Notes: generated by a model from the sequence alone, not told the origin. Shown: positions 27,719 through 36,377, counted from the first letter of the stretch. The stretch is DNA of 64,000 nt from Shewanella sp. VB17 (GCF_013248905.1 NZ_JABRVS010000001.1:2232001-2296000); one strand, 5' to 3'. Numbers and translations are program-made.

Positions 27719-27797
27719 TAATACCAATTGCATTAAATATATGATCAATTCAGAGGCTCTCAACCTTTTCAATTCAAGGCGCATTGATGAAAGAATG
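27719..27797. repeat. Dispersed 78-bp intergenic repeat, copy B
   Basis: It matches 19181-19258 with few differences (AATACCAATTGCATTAAATA at the start, GCGCATTGATGAAAGAATG at the end). It lies in the 430-bp gap between the porin terminator and ndk; a TATAAT at 27870-27875 is probably the ndk -10 box, though no good -35 is visible. Confidence 0.75.
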
Positions 27798-27915
27798 GTT
27801 ATTGCCTTGTTCTTAAATTCAAATCACATTATCCTGTTTTTAAAGGTAGGATTTTGATTGATAATTTCGTATAATCCGCGCAAATCAAACCCTGTTTATT
27901 AAAAGGAAGCTTTTC

Positions 27916-28347
27916 ATGGCTATCGAACGTACTTTTTCTATCATTAAGCCTGATGCTGTTGCTAAAAACAACATCGGTGCTATCTATAACCGTTTTGAAA
28001 CTGCTGGCCTGAAAATCATTGCATCTAAAATGGTTCACTTGAGCCAAGAGCAAGCTGAAGGTTTTTATGCTGAGCATAGCGAACGTCCTTTTTTCGGTGC
28101 ACTTGTTGCGTTTATGACATCTGGCCCTATTGTGGTTCAGGCACTTGAAGGCGAAAATGCTGTTCTAGCTCACCGTGATATTTTAGGTGCGACTAACCCA
28201 GCTGACGCAGCACCTGGTACCATTCGTGCTGATTTCGCACAAAGCATTGATGAAAACGCTGCACATGGCTCAGACTCTGTGACTTCAGCTGAACGTGAGA
28301 TTGCTTATTTTTTCAGTACTGAAGAGCTTTGCCCACGTACTCGTTAA
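27916..28347 (+). CDS. ndk: Nucleoside diphosphate kinase
   Basis: This enzyme moves the gamma-phosphate of ATP to nucleoside diphosphates and balances NTP and dNTP pools. The 143-residue protein is family length, starts '[17 protein letters not shown]', and carries the active-site His in '[20 protein letters not shown]'. An AAAAGGAAG site precedes the ATG and a strong terminator follows, so it is monocistronic. Confidence 0.97.
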   Translation: MAIERTFSIIKPDAVAKNNIGAIYNRFETAGLKIIASKMVHLSQEQAEGFYAEHSERPFFGALVAFMTSGPIVVQALEGENAVLAHRDILGATNPADAAPGTIRADFAQSIDENAAHGSDSVTSAEREIAYFFSTEELCPRTR

Positions 28348-28371
28348 TTTTTGTCGAAGATAGCGTGAGAT

Positions 28372-28398
28372 AAAAAGGAGCCAATGGCTCCTTTTTTT
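28372..28398 (+). terminator. Terminator of ndk
   Basis: AAAAAGGAGCC, loop AAT, GGCTCCTTTTTTT. The A-rich 5' side means it could also work on the reverse strand for dusC. Confidence 0.9.
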
Positions 28399-28455
28399 AT
28401 TATCTGCACTGCCAATCATCAGCAGCATCTTTAAAAGGGTTTTAAGGTCAGCGTG

Positions 28456-29394
28456 TTAATGTTCTGCTTCGCTTTTAAGTAGGGCTAAAATATCAGGGGT
28501 TTTCTTCATCACACGCACTTGTAAGAATAGGGCTTCAGCTTCAGCATAATGTTTCACCATAAACTTGAGCCACTGTTTAATTCTCGCTGGGTAATATTTT
28601 TCTTTTACACTGACGATTTCATAATGGGAATAGTGCAATAGTAATTGCATCACTTCATTCCAAGGCATCATTGCTTGGTTCGTTTTGATCACATGAGCCA
28701 AATTAGGCACTGCGAGCGCTCCTCGTCCGACCATGACATCATCGCATCCGCTTGTCGCTTTGCAGTTTAGATAATCTTGGTGACACCAGACTTCGCCATT
28801 TGCAATGACGGGGATGGATATCGATTCACGTATGAGATTAATATAATCCCAGTGTGCTGGCGGTCGATAGCCCTCTTCTTTGGTTCTGGCATGAACCGTC
28901 AGTTCAGTTGCACCTGCCGATTCGATAGCTTGTGCGATTTCAACGCAGCGGCTTTTATCGTCCCAGCCTAATCTAATCTTGGCTGAAACAGGGTGTGACA
29001 AAGGTACGGCTTCCCTTACGGCTTGAGTCACCTTATAGATTGTTTGTGGCTCTTTGAGTAATGCCGCGCCGCCATTGCTCCTGTTTACCGTCGGAGCCGG
29101 ACAGCCATAATTGAGATCGACCCCTAAAGAGCCTAACTCTATTGCTCTTATTGCATTTTCAGCCATCCAATTAGGATGCTGGCCTAACAGTTGCAGTCTA
29201 ACTGGCGTCCCAGCTTTGGTTTTACTACCATGGGCTAATTCGGCACAAAGGCGATAAAAAACTTTTTCAGGTAAAAGTTGATCAACGACGCGAATAAATT
29301 CACTGATCACAAGATCATAGCCGCCCACTTGAGTTAGCAGTGAACGCATTGGGGCATCGGCAACGCCTTCCATTGGAGCAAGTATTACACGCAT
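28456..29394 (-). CDS. dusC: tRNA-dihydrouridine(16) synthase DusC
   Basis: This FMN enzyme reduces U16 of tRNA to dihydrouridine with NADPH. The 312-residue protein begins 'MRVILAPMEGVADAPMR', has the catalytic Cys loop 'VDLNYGCPAPTVNRSNGG', the FMN/tRNA motif 'AKIRLGWDD', 'VHARTKEEGYRPPAHW', and 'IPVIANGEVW' with 'VMVGRGAL'. The 'RVVDQLLPEKVF' stretch near the N-terminus and the overall sequence match DusC rather than DusA or DusB. It is transcribed away from the bufferin-like operon, with a 240-bp shared upstream region. Confidence 0.93.
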   Translation of the reverse strand: MRVILAPMEGVADAPMRSLLTQVGGYDLVISEFIRVVDQLLPEKVFYRLCAELAHGSKTKAGTPVRLQLLGQHPNWMAENAIRAIELGSLGVDLNYGCPAPTVNRSNGGAALLKEPQTIYKVTQAVREAVPLSHPVSAKIRLGWDDKSRCVEIAQAIESAGATELTVHARTKEEGYRPPAHWDYINLIRESISIPVIANGEVWCHQDYLNCKATSGCDDVMVGRGALAVPNLAHVIKTNQAMMPWNEVMQLLLHYSHYEIVSVKEKYYPARIKQWLKFMVKHYAEAEALFLQVRVMKKTPDILALLKSEAEH

Positions 29395-29633
29395 TAATTT
29401 TTTCTTATTTGAAATAACATGGCTTATTAGCTGTACTGATTGAATCGGGGTATTTTACCTTAAGGCATTCTGGGATACAAAAGCTATAATCATTGAGTGT
29501 ATTGATCATGAATAAAATTTTTACATAAAAAATGAAATTAAATTGAAACGTGTCGGGTCTTTTAATGTAGGCCAGCTGACAAGCATGTCGTTGGCATCTA
29601 AAACAACTTACATGAATACGGAAGGAAATAATT

Positions 29634-29999
29634 ATGAATTTAGTTAAAAAAACTGTTGTTGCTGCTGCCTTAGGTACTGTTGTTATCGGTTCTGCATATG
29701 CAAGTCAAGCTCAAGCTAACCCATTTGGGTATAGTCAGATGGACGCTGGGTACCAACTTGTTGATGGCGAAGGTAAGTGTGGTGGCGATATGAAGAAAGA
29801 TAAAGAGGGCAAGTGTGGTGAAGGGAAATGCGGTGAAGGCATGAAAAAAGCTAAGGAAGGTAAGTGTGGTGAAGGGAAATGCGGCGAAGGCATGAAAAAA
29901 GCTAAGGAAGGTAAGTGTGGTGAAGGTAAATGTGGCGAAGGCATGAAAAAAGCTAAAGAAGGTAAGTGCGGTGAAGGTAAATGTGGCGGTGATAAATAA
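29634..29999 (+). CDS. Bufferin/HvfA-like exported peptide precursor with nine EGKCG motifs
   Basis: This 121-residue precursor has a signal peptide (KK, hydrophobic core, cleavage near 'SAYA' at residue 23 or 'AQA' at 28), a short spacer, and nine EGKCG motifs from residue 46 to the end; all nine Cys of the protein are in them. Residues 58-108 are three near-identical 17-residue units (EGKCGEGKCGEGMKKAK), 51 bp each in the DNA, plus a partial fourth. In HvfA of Haemophilus and in bufferins, Cys of EGKC motifs is modified by a DUF692 enzyme with its partner and the peptide then binds copper. Such genes follow here at 30334 and 31170. The ATG has GGAAGG upstream. A copper role here is inferred from the family. 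Confidence 0.88.
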   Translation: MNLVKKTVVAAALGTVVIGSAYASQAQANPFGYSQMDAGYQLVDGEGKCGGDMKKDKEGKCGEGKCGEGMKKAKEGKCGEGKCGEGMKKAKEGKCGEGKCGEGMKKAKEGKCGEGKCGGDK

Positions 30000-30036
30000 A
30001 TTATCTCGTATGAGATGATGCAGCAATGCGATATGG

Positions 30037-30228
30037 TATACCCAAGCCACCTCAAGATACAGGATTGATCATGTCGAGAAGTGACCGAGTTCAATGGCGT
30101 TAATTGTTCCTGCATTAACGAAGAAATAGGTTACTTATCGCCATTCCCTGCGTGAGTTCAATCACTGCCTTATTCAGGCATATTATGATGACTCTGAAAC
30201 GAGCATATTGAAGTGGCTTGAGTAGATA
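30037..30228. mobile_element. MITE-like repeat, copy 2 (about 190 bp)
   Basis: The left end TATACCCAAGCCACCTCAAG and the reverse complement of the right end, TATCTACTCAAGCCACTTCA, are imperfect inverted repeats. It shares its inner sequence with 12619-12841 and its right end with 23474-23513. It lies between the bufferin precursor and its modification genes. Confidence 0.75.
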
Positions 30229-30230
30229 TC

Positions 30231-30262
30231 AATAAGGCCAGTTAAGCTGGCCTTATTTGTTT
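30231..30262 (+). terminator. Hairpin between precursor and MNIO genes
   Basis: A perfect 11-bp stem AATAAGGCCAG/CTGGCCTTATT with loop TTAAG, followed by TTGTTTG. It probably ends most precursor transcripts and so lowers expression of the downstream enzyme genes, unless those have their own promoter. Confidence 0.75.
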
Positions 30263-30333
30263 GTAAAAGATTGTTTTTTGATATGAATATTGTTGCTCCC
30301 AAGGTGAGTTCGATTTTTATTTAGGAGGTGAGC

Positions 30334-31170
30334 ATGAGTGAGCATGCCAAAGTAGGGCTGGGTCTTAGGCGTGAAATGCTGGATGAGTTTTGTCAGTCTG
30401 TTCCCGAAGAGATTCATTTTTTTGAGGTGGCGCCAGAAAACTGGATGACGTTAGGGGGCAAATATGGACGTCAGTTTAAGCAGCTAACGCAGAGGCATGA
30501 TTTTTTTTGTCACGGTTTATCACTTTCCATTGGTGGGCCATCTCCACTTGATGTGCCATTTGTAAAAAATATAAAATCCTTTATGGATGAGCATAATATT
30601 TCCGTTTATTCCGAACATTTAAGTTACTGTTCTGGCTCTGGGCACATGTATGATTTGATGCCGATCCCATTTACCGAAGAGGCAGTTCATTATGTAGCAA
30701 AACGGGTTAAGCAGGTTGAGGATATTTTAGAACGCTCGTTAATTCTTGAAAATGTGTCTTTTTATGCCGCACCTGGTGCACAGATGTCAGAGGTCGAATT
30801 TGTTACAGCTGTACTCAATGAAGCAAATTGTAAGCTTTTACTTGATGTGAATAATATCTATGTGAATTCGATTAATCATCAATATGATGCGAGTCAGTTT
30901 TTACGCGCGATGCCAACAGAGCGAATTGAGTATTTACACATAGCGGGTCATTATGAAGAGGATACCGATCTAATCGTTGATACTCATGGTGCTGATATCG
31001 TGTCACCGGTATGGGCGTTATTGGCAGAATGCTATGAGATCCATGGTGTGTTCCCCACTTTATTAGAACGGGATTTTAATATTCCAGAGACGCATATTTT
31101 ACTTAACGAAATTAATAAAATTGCTCAATACCAACAAACGCATCTTGGGGCTATCTCAAGGAGGGCATAA
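30334..31170 (+). CDS. DUF692 (MNIO) peptide-modifying enzyme, BufB/HvfB-like
   Basis: Multinuclear non-haem iron oxygenases of this family modify Cys in ribosomal peptides. The 278-residue TIM-barrel protein keeps the metal-ligand blocks of the family: 'CHGLSLSIGG', 'SEHLSY', 'LENVSFY', 'LDVNNIYVN', 'HIAGHYEED', 'DTHG' and 'LLERDFNIP'. The ATG at 30334 has a consensus AGGAGG 5 nt upstream, which decides against the in-frame GTG at 30328. The stop overlaps the start of the next gene (TAATG), so the two are translationally coupled. The substrate is almost certainly the EGKCG precursor 330 bp upstream. Confidence 0.92.
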   Translation: MSEHAKVGLGLRREMLDEFCQSVPEEIHFFEVAPENWMTLGGKYGRQFKQLTQRHDFFCHGLSLSIGGPSPLDVPFVKNIKSFMDEHNISVYSEHLSYCSGSGHMYDLMPIPFTEEAVHYVAKRVKQVEDILERSLILENVSFYAAPGAQMSEVEFVTAVLNEANCKLLLDVNNIYVNSINHQYDASQFLRAMPTERIEYLHIAGHYEEDTDLIVDTHGADIVSPVWALLAECYEIHGVFPTLLERDFNIPETHILLNEINKIAQYQQTHLGAISRRA

Positions 31171-31916
31171 TGAGTTTTGTACAGATCCAGCAATCGTTTG
31201 TTGATTACATCAAACAAGTCTCCTTCGAATTACCCAATGGGACAGATGCACGAAGAATGAAGGTGTATCGAGAATTATTTTTTAATAATGTAGAAGGCTT
31301 TGTTTCCGGTGCTTTTCCTGTATTGAAAACGTTATATAGCAGTGATAATTGGTTAGTGTTAGTGCAAACCTTTTTTGCAAAACATGATTGTCAAACACCA
31401 ATATTTATTGAAATAGCTCAAGAGTTTTTAACTTTTTTGCAAACAGAATATGAATTTAATGCTCATGATCCAGTATTCATGTTGGAGCTTGCACATTATG
31501 AATATATGGAATTAGTGGTTGCAGTAGCACAAAAAAATCCCCAACATAGACCAATAAATGGCCCTATTATCAGTCAATGTATCTGCTTATCAGATACATC
31601 AAGAGTGTTACAATATACATTCGATGTACAGCATATTAGTCATGAATATCGCCCTGATATACCAGGCGAGTTACCGCAGTTTTTTTGTCTCTATCGAGAT
31701 GATGAAGATGAAGTCATCTTTTTACAACTAACACCATTATCAGCTCAGGTATTGGGATTTTTATCTCAATATGAAGCAATTAATTATGATGATTTAAATG
31801 TTTGGTTAGTCAATAGCTATCCCGATATGGAAAAAAGTGTCCTAGAGCAAGGGGCTTTACAGTTATTAGATGATTTGGCTGATAAAGGCGTTGTTAAGCA
31901 ATTTATTCCCAATTAA
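31170..31916 (+). CDS. DUF2063 partner protein, BufC/HvfC-like
   Basis: This 248-residue protein has the DUF2063 N-terminal domain ('RRMKVYRELFFNNVEGFVSGAFPVLK', given in parts: KVYRELFFNNV; AFPVLKTLY) and the 'FMLELAHYEYMEL' block, with a C-terminal wing ('LTPLSAQVLGFLSQY', 'LLDDLADKGVV') seen in HvfC and related to MbnC. It is the peptide-recognition partner of the DUF692 enzyme in known systems. It is coupled to the upstream gene by a TAATG overlap. Confidence 0.9.
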   Translation: MSFVQIQQSFVDYIKQVSFELPNGTDARRMKVYRELFFNNVEGFVSGAFPVLKTLYSSDNWLVLVQTFFAKHDCQTPIFIEIAQEFLTFLQTEYEFNAHDPVFMLELAHYEYMELVVAVAQKNPQHRPINGPIISQCICLSDTSRVLQYTFDVQHISHEYRPDIPGELPQFFCLYRDDEDEVIFLQLTPLSAQVLGFLSQYEAINYDDLNVWLVNSYPDMEKSVLEQGALQLLDDLADKGVVKQFIPN

Positions 31917-32043
31917 CCATGATTATCGATAGTGATTGATGGGGAGAAAGAGCGAGCAGGCTTTCTATCTTATGCGCTTCTCTTTATAATGGTATAAAAT
32001 TGATCTAGGTCAATAAGTTGTTGTGTATTATTGTGAGGAAGTT

Positions 32044-32163
32044 ATGAGTCAGCCGTTTAAAGATCCGTTTAACATATTTTATTTTATTGGTTTTGTTCTT
32101 GTGTTGTTACTGCCCACTTTACCCGCGACATTATCATGGTTAAAGTTTAGCGGTTTGCTCTAA
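32044..32163 (+). CDS. 39-residue single-pass membrane peptide
   Basis: The frame reads 'MSQPFKDPFNIFYFIGFVLV' and continues through a hydrophobic segment to a short polar end. A GAGGAAG ribosome site lies 5-7 nt before the ATG and a strong terminator follows the stop, which together support a real gene. One transmembrane helix is expected. I know no function. It lies 127 bp after the DUF2063 gene and may be a separate unit or the end of that operon. Confidence 0.65.
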   Translation: MSQPFKDPFNIFYFIGFVLVLLLPTLPATLSWLKFSGLL

Positions 32164-32188
32164 TTTCAATGGAGCGATCATGTATACT

Positions 32189-32212
32189 AAACACTCTTTT
32201 GAGTGTTTTTTT
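32189..32212 (+). terminator. Terminator after the small membrane peptide
   Basis: AAACACTC, loop TTTT, GAGTGTTT followed by TTTT. Confidence 0.88.
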
Positions 32213-32280
32213 ATACTCAATGTACTGATGGAATAGAGTTAGGCGACGTTCATTAGACGTTGCATATATTGGGGACTGTG

Positions 32281-32649
32281 ATGGTGTTAAAACGTGGGTT
32301 ATACCTTATTTGTGGATTGTGTAGTTTAGCATTAGGGTTACTTGGGATCCCACTTCCTATTTTACCGACCGTCCCCTTTATTTTGTTAGCCGCCTTTTGT
32401 TTTGCCCGTTCTAGTGACCGTTTACATTTGTGGTTAATGACACATCCTTGGTTTTCAGAAGCATTATCTGATTGGGATCAAAAACGTGCGATACGCAAAG
32501 GACTGAAACGTAAAGCCTATATTGTGAGTGGCTTGAGCTTTTTTGTTAGTATTGCCGTCGTTCCTTTGCTTTGGGTCAAAGTGATGCTGTTGTGCTTTGC
32601 CATTGGACTGGGTTGCTATCTGAGGCAGATCCCTGAGCTGGAGGATTAA
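32281..32649 (+). CDS. ybaN: DUF454 (YbaN) inner-membrane protein
   Basis: This 122-residue membrane protein has the YbaN pattern: 'LICGLCSLALGLLGIPLPILPTVPFILLAAFCFARSSDRLH' (three blocks: LGLLGIPLPILPTVPF; LAAFCFARSS; HPWFSEALSDWDQKRAI) and two C-terminal helices. The function is unknown. Its place upstream of apt-dnaX is the same as in E. coli. ATG 32281 has GGGGA about 6 nt upstream and gives the family-length protein; the TTG at 32260 is not needed. Confidence 0.9.
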   Translation: MVLKRGLYLICGLCSLALGLLGIPLPILPTVPFILLAAFCFARSSDRLHLWLMTHPWFSEALSDWDQKRAIRKGLKRKAYIVSGLSFFVSIAVVPLLWVKVMLLCFAIGLGCYLRQIPELED

Positions 32650-32834
32650 GATAACACACCTTCTAGTCGCTCAGTGGTTAATACACAGATGAGTTGTTGT
32701 ATTTAGTGCTATATATCAGTCAAATGTGTCAAATTGATGTTTGAGCTAGTTGCAACTCATGGTAAAGCGGCTTAAGCTTTAGCCGAATTTTCAAAAGTCG
32801 ACGATTACGGCTGACAATATAAAAAGATGATGGC

Positions 32835-33380
32835 ATGAATAACGATAGTTTAGCGATAATAAAGCAGAGCATTAAAACGATCCCAGATCACCCTAAACCA
32901 GGGATCCTTTTTCGGGATGTGACGAGCCTACTGGAAAACCATACTGCTTATAAAGCGACAATGGATATATTAGTCCAACATTATAAAAACCATGGTTTTA
33001 CGAAAATAGTCGGTACTGAGGCGCGTGGTTTTTTCTTTGGAGCACCATTAGCGTTGGCATTAGGCGTTGGTTTTGTGCCGGTTAGAAAACCGGGTAAGTT
33101 GCCTCGTACTACGATTTCTGAAAGCTACGAGTTGGAATATGGTTGTGATGCGTTAGAACTTCATATTGATGCCATTGATGAAAATGATAAGGTACTTGTT
33201 ATTGATGATTTGTTGGCGACAGGCGGTACCATTGAAGCAACGGTTAAACTCGTTCGTCGACTCGGGGGGGAGGTTAAGCACGCTGCATTTGTGATATCTT
33301 TACCTGATTTAGGGGGAGAAAAGCGACTTCATAATATGGGACTTGAGCTGGTGACATTGTGTCAATTCGACGGTGAATAA
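32835..33380 (+). CDS. apt: Adenine phosphoribosyltransferase
   Basis: This enzyme makes AMP from adenine and PRPP in purine salvage. The 181-residue protein has '[18 protein letters not shown]', the '[15 protein letters not shown]' loop, and the PRPP-binding motif '[13 protein letters not shown]'. It is family length. The ribosome site is weak. It lies between ybaN and dnaX, as in E. coli, with about 185 bp of upstream DNA that holds a small hairpin (32767-32785). Confidence 0.96.
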   Translation: MNNDSLAIIKQSIKTIPDHPKPGILFRDVTSLLENHTAYKATMDILVQHYKNHGFTKIVGTEARGFFFGAPLALALGVGFVPVRKPGKLPRTTISESYELEYGCDALELHIDAIDENDKVLVIDDLLATGGTIEATVKLVRRLGGEVKHAAFVISLPDLGGEKRLHNMGLELVTLCQFDGE

Positions 33381-33488
33381 AACAGCGTAAGCATACTCCT
33401 CTGTAGCGCGTTTTTGCTTGTCGTGTTATTGTGCTACATCCTAGGAGCATGCTCCAGAAATGAATAAAATAACAGGTTGAGGAGTCTC

Positions 33489-35951
33489 ATGTCTTATCAG
33501 GTGTTAGCCAGAAAATGGCGCCCTGCTACTTTTGAGCAAATGGTTGGCCAGAATCATGTTTTACATGCGCTAACTAACGCGCTTACTCAGCAAAGATTAC
33601 ATCATGCGTATTTATTTTCTGGTACCCGTGGTGTGGGAAAAACGAGTTTAGCGCGGCTGTTTGCTAAAGGCCTTAATTGTGAACAAGGTGTCACAGCGAC
33701 CCCATGTGGCTTATGTTCAAGCTGTGTTGAAATTTCTGAAGGTCGTTTCGTCGATCTTATTGAAGTCGATGCAGCATCAAGAACGAAAGTTGATGATACT
33801 CGTGAATTGCTCGACAATGTACAATATCGTCCAAGCCGTGGTCGTTTTAAGGTGTACTTGATTGATGAAGTACACATGCTTTCTCGCAGTAGTTTTAACG
33901 CTTTACTTAAAACGTTGGAAGAGCCGCCTGAGTATGTCAAGTTTTTACTTGCGACAACCGATCCACAACGGTTGCCTGTTACCGTGCTATCACGCTGCTT
34001 ACAATTCAATCTGAAAAGTCTGACTCAAGATGAAATAACGCAGCAGCTTTCTCATGTATTGACCCAAGAGTCGTTAGTATTTGATGAGCAAGCATTAGCC
34101 TTATTAGCAAAGTCCGCCAATGGCAGTATGAGAGATGCTTTGAGCCTCACAGATCAAGCCATCGCTTTTGGTGGGGGTGAAGTGCTGCTTACACAAGTGC
34201 AGACTATGCTAGGCTGTATTGATGAAGGACATGTGATCACACTGTTTAATGCACTGCTTCAAGGTGACATTGAACAGCTAATGCAGGTTATTGATAACGT
34301 ATTGGTATTTGGTGCGGATCCACACGAAGTATTGCGCAGTCTCCTCGAATTGTTACATCAAATCACATTAAGCCAATTTGCCCCTGCCGCGGCTCAATTG
34401 TCTGTCTATCGAGAACAAATTACCTCGTTTGCGGTGGAGTTAACGCCAGAACAAGTACAACTTTATTATCAGTTACTGCTTACTGGGCGTAAAGATTTAC
34501 CTTATGCCCCCGATCCTAAGTCAGGTTTGCAGATGGCACTGCTAAGAGCCGTCTCATTTGTACCAGAAGTGCCGATTAAGCGTTGGGTTGTCGAGCAACC
34601 TGTCCCAGCACACATTAATGATACCAGTATTGTTAATTCAAACGATGAGGACTCGGAACTTAATCGTTTACACAGTGAGCAAGCATTGATAGTAAGCCAA
34701 GCAGCCAGTCAGGGAATGGTGCAAGAAGGGTTAACGGTTACCAATGATGCTGGTCTTACAAGTGAGTTGATCTTGGATGAGCATGAGGTCGATACCGTTG
34801 CGGATAAAAATCAACCCGCTATTGAGCATGAACATGCGACGAATGAAGCGGCTCCGCCAGAGAATAATAGCTTACCTGATGAACACTATCAAACACAAGT
34901 CACGCAGTTTGATAGTCAAAGTGAATACCTCACATTACCCGAGGTAGAGGCGGGCGAACAGTCATCTGAATTACCTATTCATGACGTCGATTCATCAAAT
35001 TTACCCCCTCCACAAATAGATGAAGCTGATGCGATTCCTGCAGCGATAAATGCACCTGAACAAGATGATATACTTGATGCTGTTTTAGCAGCGAGAGAGA
35101 CTTTACTCACTCAACTCAGTGCTGAAGAGCCTAAGGAGAGTGGTGGAAAAAAGTATGAACTTGAACGAAAAGAGTGTGTCTCACCGACACCGCCTCCATC
35201 CATCATCACTTTTCCAAGTGATGATAATGGGGCCACTGAGCACCTAAATATAACAGATGACATCTCCGCAATAGAGCTTAAATCTAGCTTGTTAACGTGT
35301 GAGGATAGACCACCTTGGGAAGAGCCTGAAATACCCGCTCCTTTGGTAGATAAGCCTACTAAGTTGCTTGAGTCGATTCAGGTGGGTGAGGACAACAGTG
35401 TTAAGCCTAAAAACCATGAGGAGCTTGCACAATCAACATTACAGGCAGTGCAACCTCATATTGCATCACCTGATGATGGCTTGATAACGGGTAATGATGT
35501 TGATTTAAAATGGTACCGATTAATGTCGGCGCTTGACGTTGGTGGTCGAGTACGTCAATTGGCGGTCAATTCTGTTTGCTATGACTTTGTTGATCCTCTT
35601 GCACTTTTATTAAAGCCAAATCAAAAGCATTTAGCTGCAGATATTGCCGTTATACAGTTAACCGATGCGTTAGTCAGAGCATTAGATAAAGACGTTCATG
35701 TTAGTGTGTCAGTTGGTGTTGATGCTATGCGTGAAACACCGTTAGAGATACGGCAACGCTTTCATAAAGAATTATTATCTCAGGCTCATCATGAATTAAT
35801 GAGTGACACGCACGTTCAATGGTTGGTGGCAGAAATGGGTGCGGAGCTCGAAACAGACAGTGTAAGTTATAGCCCTGAGCGATTGAGTTTAAAAGGAAAT
35901 AGTATTGAACTGATCGATAAGTCGAACTTTACGACGCTCTCTGAGTCATAA
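33489..35951 (+). CDS. dnaX: DNA polymerase III tau subunit (gamma by frameshift)
   Basis: DnaX is the clamp-loader ATPase and, as tau, links polymerase cores and helicase. The 820-residue protein shows Walker A 'GTRGVGKTSLAR', the zinc cysteines 'CEQGVTATPCGLCSSC', Walker B 'VYLIDEVHMLS', and sensor 'TVLSRC'. The linker (about 380-670) is long, acidic and low in conservation; the C-terminal tau domain follows. ATG 33489 with GAGGAG upstream is the start. Codons 553-555 hold an A AAA AAG slip site that would give a 556-residue gamma (see 35147). It is longer than E. coli DnaX (643) because of the linker. Confidence 0.97.
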   Translation: MSYQVLARKWRPATFEQMVGQNHVLHALTNALTQQRLHHAYLFSGTRGVGKTSLARLFAKGLNCEQGVTATPCGLCSSCVEISEGRFVDLIEVDAASRTKVDDTRELLDNVQYRPSRGRFKVYLIDEVHMLSRSSFNALLKTLEEPPEYVKFLLATTDPQRLPVTVLSRCLQFNLKSLTQDEITQQLSHVLTQESLVFDEQALALLAKSANGSMRDALSLTDQAIAFGGGEVLLTQVQTMLGCIDEGHVITLFNALLQGDIEQLMQVIDNVLVFGADPHEVLRSLLELLHQITLSQFAPAAAQLSVYREQITSFAVELTPEQVQLYYQLLLTGRKDLPYAPDPKSGLQMALLRAVSFVPEVPIKRWVVEQPVPAHINDTSIVNSNDEDSELNRLHSEQALIVSQAASQGMVQEGLTVTNDAGLTSELILDEHEVDTVADKNQPAIEHEHATNEAAPPENNSLPDEHYQTQVTQFDSQSEYLTLPEVEAGEQSSELPIHDVDSSNLPPPQIDEADAIPAAINAPEQDDILDAVLAARETLLTQLSAEEPKESGGKKYELERKECVSPTPPPSIITFPSDDNGATEHLNITDDISAIELKSSLLTCEDRPPWEEPEIPAPLVDKPTKLLESIQVGEDNSVKPKNHEELAQSTLQAVQPHIASPDDGLITGNDVDLKWYRLMSALDVGGRVRQLAVNSVCYDFVDPLALLLKPNQKHLAADIAVIQLTDALVRALDKDVHVSVSVGVDAMRETPLEIRQRFHKELLSQAHHELMSDTHVQWLVAEMGAELETDSVSYSPERLSLKGNSIELIDKSNFTTLSES
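35134..35158 (+). promoter_or_regulatory. Programmed -1 frameshift site in dnaX
   Basis: The slippery heptamer A AAA AAG (35147-35153) is in the right frame. A Shine-Dalgarno-like AGGAG (35134-35138) lies 8 nt upstream as a stimulator. Slippage leads to GTA then TGA (35156-35158), ending gamma one residue after the slip, just as in E. coli where stop follows one codon after. A small hairpin (GTGTC/GACAC) may lie downstream. Confidence 0.85.
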
Positions 35952-36035
35952 TTTTATACGGCTTTGATTGATTATCACTATTTTTTAAGTAAGATGAGCC
36001 AACTTTATTAGCCCCTTAATTGAAGAGATATAACT

Positions 36036-36365
36036 ATGTTTGGAAAAGGCGGTATGGGTAACTTGATGAAACAGGCCCAGATGATGCAAGATAAAATGGC
36101 TAAAGTGCAGGAAGAGATAGCACGAATGGAAGTGACTGGCGAAGCCGGTGCCGGTCTTGTAAAAGTGACCATGACAGGTTCACACAGTGTCCGTAAAGTG
36201 GATATCGATCCAAGTTTGTTAACCGATGACAAAGAAATGCTTGAAGATCTTATTGCTGCAGCGTGTAACGATGCAGCTCGTCGTGTTGAAGATAATCAAA
36301 AAGATAGAATGGCTGAAGTCACCGGTGGAATGCAATTACCACCTGGTATGAAAATGCCTTTTTAA
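36036..36365 (+). CDS. ybaB: YbaB/EbfC nucleoid-associated protein
   Basis: This 109-residue DNA-binding protein forms a dimer shaped like tweezers. It starts '[20 protein letters not shown]' and has the conserved '[19 protein letters not shown]' and '[14 protein letters not shown]' blocks. It is family length. It lies between dnaX and recR, as in most bacteria, and ends 12 bp before recR. Confidence 0.96.
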   Translation: MFGKGGMGNLMKQAQMMQDKMAKVQEEIARMEVTGEAGAGLVKVTMTGSHSVRKVDIDPSLLTDDKEMLEDLIAAACNDAARRVEDNQKDRMAEVTGGMQLPPGMKMPF

Positions 36366-36377
36366 TCAGAGAAATAA

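Noticed and set aside
27599..27857. Short frames on both strands around 27720
   Set aside because: They are created by the 78-bp repeat, which gives the same peptide stretch at 19181.
29805..29996. Regular repeats that could suggest a CRISPR array
   Set aside because: The repeats are contiguous, 51 bp, in frame, and encode EGKCG units; there are no unique spacers.
29670..30115. Two long reverse-strand open frames opposite the EGKCG precursor
   Set aside because: They are mirror frames of the 51-bp repeats, which lack stops in several frames; they have no start signals.
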